Shown here piece by piece: positions 1 to 5,160 of a stretch of DNA of 7,283 nt. The translations under genes and the position numbers were made by a program. How positions within the stretch are numbered: the first letter of the stretch is position 1; every line of letters begins with the position of its first letter. The DNA comes from Phycisphaerae bacterium. GTDB taxonomy: Bacteria > Planctomycetota > Phycisphaerae > Sedimentisphaerales > Anaerohalosphaeraceae. Location: assembly GCA_003567095.1 (NCBI GenBank), contig PXAQ01000215.1:1-7283 (forward strand), in the 5' to 3' direction. A model generated the notes under the pieces. It was not told the DNA's origin and ran no database searches. It saw only the letters and a list, made by a program, of their open reading frames with translations.

Positions 1-493
1 GGCGATCATAAGTATAGTTTAAAAAAGCAGTTATGGCCAGCGTCAGCAGAATTGCCCCGCCTGCGGCCGCGATGACCGTCCAGTCCACCTCATCGCGGGC
101 GGTTTCGAGCACGCCGTGTCGCATCGCCATCAGATAGGCGATTGAGCAGATCAGGTGGGCCAGAGCCACCGCGCAGGCCAAGCCGAGGAATTTGCCGATG
201 ACAAACACCGGTCGGCTGATGGGTTTGGACAGGACGGTGGTGATGGTGCCGGTTTCGATTTCCTCGGTGATCGCACCGGTTGCGGCGAATACCGCGATGA
301 ACAAGCCGGCCAAAAACAGCGTAGATAAGCCCAGTTCCCGCAAGAGTTTGATATCTTCGTCCAGCGTGAAGGCACTCAGGGCGGGCGCTATCGCCAGCAT
401 GAGCAGGGCTGCGAGGATGATAATCGCATAGACCGGCTGGCGGATGGTCTCAATAAATGTATTTTTGGCGACAATGAGCAGACGATTGAGCAC
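1..493 (-). CDS. ABC-2 type transporter permease, N-terminal part (cut by window edge)
   Basis: Reading leftward from a GTG at 493-491 gives 164 uninterrupted residues that run off base 1. The start is supported by AAGGA six bases upstream on the minus strand. The protein begins LNRLLIVAKNTFIETIRQP, then shows hydrophobic segments at about residues 20-42, 54-74, 101-123 and 139-158. After the second segment comes EEIETGTITTVLSKPISR (residues 77-94) followed by VFVIGKFLG, the pattern typical of ABC-2 family permeases, in which E-x-G-T and a K-P-x-S/x-R stretch precede a GKF motif. Such permeases form the membrane channel of an ABC exporter and need a separate ATPase. The substrate cannot be told. 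The gene is transcribed away from the SPFH cluster, from its own promoter. The C-terminus is missing only because the window ends. No ATG lies near the N-terminus, so an ATG-only gene finder would miss this gene. Confidence 0.88.
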   Translation of the reverse strand, partial: MLNRLLIVAKNTFIETIRQPVYAIIILAALLMLAIAPALSAFTLDEDIKLLRELGLSTLFLAGLFIAVFAATGAITEEIETGTITTVLSKPISRPVFVIGKFLGLACAVALAHLICSIAYLMAMRHGVLETARDEVDWTVIAAAGGAILLTLAITAFLNYTYDR

Positions 494-535
494 GTTCGTT
501 CCTTATGAACAAATTCTACAGTCGTTTAAAAACAC

Positions 536-552
536 ACACGAATGAATCGTGT
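536..552. repeat. Short inverted repeat at the leftward transcription start
   Basis: ACACGA (536-541) and TCGTGT (547-552) form a perfect 6-bp inverted repeat around a five-base spacer. The repeat covers the predicted start of the leftward transcript, so it could be an operator or a hairpin at the 5' end of the mRNA. It is short enough to be chance. Confidence 0.3.
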
Positions 553-553
553 A

Positions 554-581
554 ATTTTAGGCAAAATATCAAATTTGTAAA
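554..581 (-). promoter_or_regulatory. Sigma70-like promoter for the ABC permease gene
   Basis: On the minus strand, TTTACA (581-576) and TAAAAT (559-554) are separated by 16 bases. Each matches the sigma70 consensus at five of six positions. Transcription would begin near base 547, giving a leader of about 54 bases before the GTG at 493. Housekeeping promoter rules in Planctomycetota are less well defined than in E. coli, so this is a sequence match only. Confidence 0.55.
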
Positions 582-599
582 GCCAGACTTGCATTTTGC
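561..599. repeat. Inverted repeat enclosing both divergent -35 boxes
   Basis: GCAAAAT (561-567) and ATTTTGC (593-599) are perfect 7-bp inverted copies whose centres are 32 bases apart, about three helical turns. Both -35 boxes of the divergent promoters overlap or lie within this span. That spacing would suit a regulator bound to both arms on one DNA face. No regulator gene is present in the window. A/T-rich composition raises the chance of coincidence. Confidence 0.3.
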
Positions 600-616
600 G
601 TCGTAGAGCGTATAGT
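589..616 (+). promoter_or_regulatory. Candidate promoter for the SPFH/P-type ATPase gene cluster
   Basis: TTGCAT (589-594) and TATAGT (611-616) are spaced by 16 bases. The -10 box matches consensus at five of six positions; the -35 box matches only at TTG. The start point would be near 623, leaving a leader of about 55 bases before the ATG at 679. It lies back to back with the leftward promoter, with only seven bases between the two -35 boxes. No stronger rightward promoter was seen before the first gene. Confidence 0.4.
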
Positions 617-678
617 TTACACCCTTTAAATAGCGAAACAAAGCCGAAAAAGTTCACAGTAATTTGGGAAATCAGGTT

Positions 679-2742
679 ATGACAGGATCCTCGAGGAAGG
701 CCGAAACGGTCTCACTTATTGCGCTGCTGGTTAGTTTTGTTTTCTTTGTCAGTACCCTTCTACTTGGCGTGTTTCAGTCGATGCTGGGTGTATATCTGCT
801 CAGTTGGCTGATGCTGGCCTCGGCGCTGATCTGGCTGGTGCTGCTGATTCAATTCAAACACCGCATAAAAGCCGAACAGGAAAAGCTGGATATGGCCCAG
901 CTTGCCAAGTCCGATACGCAAAAGACGATATTTTCGTCCGGCGGCGATCGGATGGCCATGCTGGCGGTGGCGCAAAAGCGCCTGGCGACGTTTGAAAAGT
1001 GGGTCCTTCCCATCGCGGGGGTTGCCATTGCGGCCTATCAAATTCTGATTGGCATCTTTCTGTACCGCCGGCAGGTCTTCGGGATTTATGACTGGGAGCC
1101 GGACAATCCGCTGCTGGGCGCGGTACTGATGGTGGTGGTGGCGTTTTTGCTGTTTTTGTTCAGCCGGTTTACGACGGGGATGAGCAGCCAAACGGACTGG
1201 AAGCCGCTGCGTGCGGGGGGCAGCTATCTGCTGGCCGGTGCGGCGGCGGGGTTTTTGCTGGCGATCGGTCTAGCGCTGGCGCAATTCAGGCATACCGTCT
1301 TTCTTGATGTGATCGAGGTGATCCTTCCCGGGCTGTTGATCGTCCTGGGCTCCGAGACCCTTCTCAATGTAATCTTGGATGTATACCGGCCGCGTGTGTC
1401 GGGCCAATACAGCCGGACGGCGTTTGACAGCCGTCTGCTGGGGCTGTTCAGTGAACCGGGCGGACTGCTGCATACCGTTGCGCATACGATTGACTATCAG
1501 TTCGGCTTTCAGGTGTCCCAGACGTGGTTTTACAAGCTGCTGGGTCGGGCCATTATTCCGCTGATTCTGTTTGCCCTGCTGACGATGTACCTGATGAGCG
1601 CGGTTGTGGTTGTCGGGCCCGGGCAGGGGGCGATCGTCGAGCGATTCGGCTCGCCGCATCCCGAGGAAGGCGGACGGGTGCTGTCGCCGGGGGTCGCGCT
1701 GAAGTGGCCCTGGCCGATTGATATTGCGTATGTCTATCCGACGGACCGCATCCAGGAGATTACCGTCGGCTATGTCATTGAGGACACCGAAGCGGCGCGA
1801 CGGCAGCCGCTGCTGTGGGGCCAGGAACACCACGCCGAAGAGTACGATTTGCTGGCCGCGACGACCTCCGAGGCGGTCGATGAGGACGGGGTGGTGCCGG
1901 TCAGTATTATCCGCGCCAATATCCCGATTCAGTATCGCATTAGCAACCTGCGCGACTATTTGTACAATCATCAATACCCGGATCAAACGCTGGAGGCGAT
2001 TTGTTACCGGGAAGTGGTGCAGTTTACGGCCAGCTCAACGGTCGAGGCCGAAGATCGAACGCGGACGGGCTTTATGGCCCCGACCGGCAAGAGCCTGATG
2101 GGCGAGGGGCGTTTGGCGGCGGCTCAAGAGCTGCAGCGCCGCATTCAGACCGCGGCCGACGAGGCGGGCCTTGGCGTTGAGATTATCTTTTTGGGGCTTC
2201 AGGGTATTCATCCGCCGCCGCAGGTGGTGCCGGAGTATAAGGATGTGATCGCGGCGGTGCAGCGACGGCAGGCCGAAGTGCTCAACGCGCAGGCCGACAG
2301 CAACAAGATATTGATAGAGCTGGCCGGGTCGATTGAGATGGTCGAGCAACTGTACGGCTTGGCGCTGGCGTTTGGCGCGGCGCGCGAGGCGGGCGAAATC
2401 GACGACGTCGAAACGTTGCGGCAGGAGCTGCTTGACGCCTTTGCCACGGCGCGCGGCTATGTGTTCCGGACATTGCGGCGCGCCGAATCGGCGGCCTTTG
2501 CCCGGACAGAGGCGGCCAAAGGCGAAGGGTTGCGTTTTGACGGGCAGCTTAAGGCCTTTACGGCCGCGCCGGACCTGTATCCGCGCTTCTTGCGGCTGGG
2601 TGTGCTTGAAGAAGCGCTGGAGGCGATTCGCAAGTACGTGGTTATTGCCGATCCGGAGGATTATGAGGTGTATATCGTGGACTTGCAGGAGCGGCTGATG
2701 CCCTCGCTGTATGATCTGGATCTGGGGCTGGACGATTTTTAA
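679..2742 (+). CDS. Polytopic SPFH (band 7) protein, HflK-like
   Basis: This is a 687-residue membrane protein whose C-terminal half is an SPFH/band 7 domain of the HflK type. Seven hydrophobic segments lie near residues 11-35, 39-60, 108-130, 145-165, 180-203, 211-232 and 291-313. The SPFH domain follows directly, with VGPGQGAIVERFG at 312-324 and a later LKWPWP. A helical, Ala/Glu-rich region runs from HPPP at 511 to the end, matching the PPxxV entry to the coiled coil in HflK. E. coli HflK (419 aa) has a single membrane segment, so six are extra here. Positive charges fall in the loops predicted to be cytoplasmic, which puts the SPFH domain outside, as in HflK. The ATG at 679 is preferred because GGGA sits nine bases upstream; an in-frame TTG at 664 lacks a ribosome site. 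It heads the cluster, 103 bases before hflC. The role, by family, is an SPFH membrane scaffold or protease modulator; the exact function is unknown. Confidence 0.87.
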   Translation: MTGSSRKAETVSLIALLVSFVFFVSTLLLGVFQSMLGVYLLSWLMLASALIWLVLLIQFKHRIKAEQEKLDMAQLAKSDTQKTIFSSGGDRMAMLAVAQKRLATFEKWVLPIAGVAIAAYQILIGIFLYRRQVFGIYDWEPDNPLLGAVLMVVVAFLLFLFSRFTTGMSSQTDWKPLRAGGSYLLAGAAAGFLLAIGLALAQFRHTVFLDVIEVILPGLLIVLGSETLLNVILDVYRPRVSGQYSRTAFDSRLLGLFSEPGGLLHTVAHTIDYQFGFQVSQTWFYKLLGRAIIPLILFALLTMYLMSAVVVVGPGQGAIVERFGSPHPEEGGRVLSPGVALKWPWPIDIAYVYPTDRIQEITVGYVIEDTEAARRQPLLWGQEHHAEEYDLLAATTSEAVDEDGVVPVSIIRANIPIQYRISNLRDYLYNHQYPDQTLEAICYREVVQFTASSTVEAEDRTRTGFMAPTGKSLMGEGRLAAAQELQRRIQTAADEAGLGVEIIFLGLQGIHPPPQVVPEYKDVIAAVQRRQAEVLNAQADSNKILIELAGSIEMVEQLYGLALAFGAAREAGEIDDVETLRQELLDAFATARGYVFRTLRRAESAAFARTEAAKGEGLRFDGQLKAFTAAPDLYPRFLRLGVLEEALEAIRKYVVIADPEDYEVYIVDLQERLMPSLYDLDLGLDDF

Positions 2743-2770
2743 AGTCATATGAGTGACCGTATTTAATTTC

Positions 2771-2795
2771 CCGGCAGGACGGTGAGTGCTGCCGG
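2771..2795 (+). other. Hairpin in the leader of hflC
   Basis: CCGGCAG (2771-2777) and CTGCCGG (2789-2795) are perfect 7-bp GC-rich inverted copies around an 11-base loop. No T-run follows, so it is not a standard intrinsic terminator. In the 103-base gap between the first SPFH gene and hflC it could protect a processed mRNA end or tune expression of the downstream genes. Confidence 0.4.
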
Positions 2796-2845
2796 CCGAA
2801 AATGCAGAGTAACCATTATTCGATTTATGACGAGGTAAGCGAAGC

Positions 2846-3793
2846 ATGAAGAATTTTTGGGTTTTGTTGAGTGTCGTTCTGGTCGTGCTGGTTCTGACCG
2901 TCTTTATGGTAGTCTTTCAGGTGCGCGAAACCGAGACGGTGATCGTGACGCGGTTCGGCGAGCCGGTGCGTTCGGTGATGCGGCCGGGACCGTATATGAA
3001 GTGGCCGCAACCGATCGAGCGTGTGCATCGGTTCGATTCGCGCAGCCGGTTGTACGACGGCGTGCTGGAGGAGACCAATACCGCCGGCAACGAGCCGATT
3101 ATTGTCAACAGCTATGTGGTGTGGCGTATTGCCAATCCGGCACAGTACCTCGTGTCGGTTCAGGATTTGCGCAGCGCCGAAGACAAACTTCGCAGTCTGC
3201 TGCGCAACACCCAGAACTCGGTGATTGGACGGTACTATTTCAGTGATCTTGTCAATACCGATCCGGAGCGGATCAAATTCGGCCAGATCGAGGCCGAGAT
3301 GCGCGACGACATCGCCGATCATGCGCTGCGCGAGTACGGGATGGATATTCAACGGGTCGGCATTCGGCGGCTAATGATCAGCGAGCAGGTGACCGAGGAT
3401 GTCTTCGAGCGGATGCGGGCCGACCGCCGGCGCCGTACCGAGTCGATTCTGGCCGCCGGCAGCTCCGAGGCCGAGGCGATTCGCAGCGATGCCGACGCGA
3501 TGAAACAGGAATTGCTGGCGGTTGCCGAATCGCAGGCGATGGCCATCCGCGGCAGGGGGGACGCTGAGGCGGCGGCCTACTACCAGATGCTGGAGGCCGA
3601 TCCGGAGCTGGCGATGTTTCTGCGCGATATCGAGGCGCTTCGACGCATTTTGAAAGAGCGCAGCACCATCGTGCTGGGCGTGGAGACCGAGCCGATTCAT
3701 CTGCTGCGGTCACTGCCGAAGCTGGAGCCCAAAGCATCCGGCGACGACGCGATCGACATTCCGGAAACCGACGACATAGAAACCGATAATTAA
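2846..3793 (+). CDS. hflC: HflC-type SPFH protein, protease modulator
   Basis: A 315-residue protein close in length to E. coli HflC (334 aa). One N-terminal membrane segment lies at about 4-24. It is followed by the SPFH domain, which opens with ETVIVTRFGEPV (30-41) and then RPGPYMKWPQPIERV. The helical part follows from about residue 185. It carries the HflC signature IRGRGDAEAAAYY at 234-246, then DPELAMFLRDIEALRRIL, comparable to the RGEGDAEA...DPDFYAFIRSLRAY stretch of E. coli HflC. The last 25 residues are acidic. By family, HflC alternates with HflK in a membrane cage whose bulk lies outside the cytoplasmic membrane and which encloses FtsH. GAGG ten bases before the ATG supports the start. 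It lies 20 bases before hflK, so the two are almost surely co-transcribed; the order hflC-hflK is the reverse of E. coli. Confidence 0.9.
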   Translation: MKNFWVLLSVVLVVLVLTVFMVVFQVRETETVIVTRFGEPVRSVMRPGPYMKWPQPIERVHRFDSRSRLYDGVLEETNTAGNEPIIVNSYVVWRIANPAQYLVSVQDLRSAEDKLRSLLRNTQNSVIGRYYFSDLVNTDPERIKFGQIEAEMRDDIADHALREYGMDIQRVGIRRLMISEQVTEDVFERMRADRRRRTESILAAGSSEAEAIRSDADAMKQELLAVAESQAMAIRGRGDAEAAAYYQMLEADPELAMFLRDIEALRRILKERSTIVLGVETEPIHLLRSLPKLEPKASGDDAIDIPETDDIETDN

Positions 3794-3813
3794 GCCTTTT
3801 AAGACAGATATCT

Positions 3814-5100
3814 ATGGCACATACACATGAACATCCTCCCGCCGGCGGGCAGCCGACAGGGGCCCAGGGGCCGGGGCTGGACGAACTGGACGCAGCCGGT
3901 CAGTCGCTGACCAATGCGTTGCGGGTCAGTTTTGCGATTCTTAAAGTGATTATGATCCTGCTGGTCGTGCTGTTTGCGGTCAGCGGTATCTTTCGGGTGC
4001 AGCCGGATGAAGAGGCGGTGGTGCTTCGGTTCGGCCGGTTTCGCGGCGAAGGCGAAGATCGCATTTTGCGTCCCGGGCTGCGGTTTGCGTATCCCGAACC
4101 GATCGAAGAGGTGATCCGCATTCCCGTTCAGCGGGTCCAGACGCTGCCGATTGACACGTTCTGGTATTTTGAGACCGAGCAGGAACGGTTGGGCCGCACG
4201 CAGCGACCGGCGACCGGGCCGCTGAATCCGCTGCGGGACGGCTACAGCCTGACCCGCAACGATCGGCAGACAGATCTGGACGGTACGGATTATAACATTG
4301 TTCATTCACGGTGGTCGGTTACCTATCGTATTCGCTCGCCGATTGCCTTTTTCGAATCGATCTATATCCGCTCGCGCGAGCCGGGCGAGGATTTGCTCGA
4401 GGCCGCGGCCGAAACACTGGAGCCGCTGCTGAGCAGCCTGGCCTCGAACGCGATTGTCGGCACGATGGTCCACTACAGCATTGACGATGCGGTGCGCAGC
4501 CGCGCCGATATCGCGACCGATGTTCAATACGCCCTGCAGCGCAAGCTGGACGAGCTGGGCAGCGGCATTGTGATTGATGCGGTGCGTGCCGACCGGATTG
4601 TCTGGCCGAGACAGGTCGATGACGCCTTTCAGGCGTCCAATCGGGCCCGCCAGGAAAGCGAGCAGGCCCGGATTGACGCGGCCTCGTACAAAGAACGGCT
4701 GCTGACGGATGTCGGCGGTCCGCTGGCCGAAGACGTTCTCCGTACGCTGCGCGATAGCGACTTGTCCGAGCAGGAACAGGAGGAGCAGGTCATGCGCCTG
4801 TCCGGACAGGTCCAGTCCAAGATTGCCGATGCGCGGACCTACCGGATGCGGGTGGTCGAAGAGGCCAAGTCCAACGCCGAATACCTGCAGGCACTGCTGC
4901 CGGAATACCGCAAACGTCCGCAACTGGTACTGCAGCAGCTCTATCAGGACGCGGTCCAGCAGGTGCTGGCCGATGCGGATGAGAAGATTGTCATCCAGCC
5001 GGGCCGCGACGGCAAGAGCCGAGAAGTTCGCGTGCTGATCAATCGCGATCCGCAGATCGGACGCCAGCGGCCCGACGAGCAGGACGGCCAAAGACGTTAA
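3814..5100 (+). CDS. hflK: HflK-type SPFH protein, protease modulator
   Basis: A 428-residue protein, almost the length of E. coli HflK (419 aa). A hydrophilic, Gly/Pro-rich N-terminus starting MAHTHEHPP precedes one membrane segment at about 39-60. The SPFH domain begins QPDEEAVVLRFGRF (63-76), with LRPGLRFAYPEPIEEV next. The coiled coil runs from about 268 (VDDAFQASNRARQE) to 360. The HflK C-terminal signature follows: LLPEYRKRP at 361-369 and LYQDAVQQVL, matching LLPEYKAAP...LYIETMEKVL of E. coli HflK. Two segments look longer than in E. coli: residues 114-158 in the early SPFH domain, and about 296-335, an acidic Gln/Glu-rich stretch inside the coiled coil. By family it is the partner of HflC in the FtsH-enclosing cage. 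No good ribosome site precedes the ATG (only AAGA about 10 bases upstream), so translation may be coupled to hflC. Confidence 0.9.
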   Translation: MAHTHEHPPAGGQPTGAQGPGLDELDAAGQSLTNALRVSFAILKVIMILLVVLFAVSGIFRVQPDEEAVVLRFGRFRGEGEDRILRPGLRFAYPEPIEEVIRIPVQRVQTLPIDTFWYFETEQERLGRTQRPATGPLNPLRDGYSLTRNDRQTDLDGTDYNIVHSRWSVTYRIRSPIAFFESIYIRSREPGEDLLEAAAETLEPLLSSLASNAIVGTMVHYSIDDAVRSRADIATDVQYALQRKLDELGSGIVIDAVRADRIVWPRQVDDAFQASNRARQESEQARIDAASYKERLLTDVGGPLAEDVLRTLRDSDLSEQEQEEQVMRLSGQVQSKIADARTYRMRVVEEAKSNAEYLQALLPEYRKRPQLVLQQLYQDAVQQVLADADEKIVIQPGRDGKSREVRVLINRDPQIGRQRPDEQDGQRR

Positions 5101-5160
5101 GCAGTGCAACCATTGCCTGATTCATAATGAACAGTGATACCTTCAATTTGAGAAAGTGGT

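Noticed and set aside
192..431. A 79-residue plus-strand frame in the left end
   Set aside because: It overlaps the ABC permease on the opposite strand, whose sequence has clear family motifs; this frame has Ser/Ala-rich content and no ribosome site was evident.
664..678. TTG at 664 as the start of the first SPFH gene
   Set aside because: No Shine-Dalgarno-like sequence precedes it, whereas the ATG at 679 has GGGA nine bases upstream. The difference is only five residues.
1270..1986. A 238-residue open frame on the minus strand opposite the first SPFH gene
   Set aside because: Antisense shadow rich in Arg, Gln and Pro, with no plausible domain.
2739..2767. Possible internal promoter before hflC (TTAAAG and TTTAAT, 17-base spacing)
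   Set aside because: The -10 box is fair but the -35 box matches at only three positions, within an AT-rich stretch at the stop codon of the previous gene.
2035..2847. A 270-residue open frame on the minus strand opposite the first SPFH gene
   Set aside because: It lies antisense to a well-supported coding region, has low-complexity Arg/Gln/His-rich composition and no recognisable domain. It is a by-product of GC-biased codon use.
4306..5109. A 267-residue open frame on the minus strand opposite hflK
   Set aside because: Same reasoning: it is fully antisense to hflK and shows no family motif.
5123..5128. CATAAT as a -10 box for the P-type ATPase gene
   Set aside because: No -35-like hexamer lies at the right distance; the operon reading is simpler.
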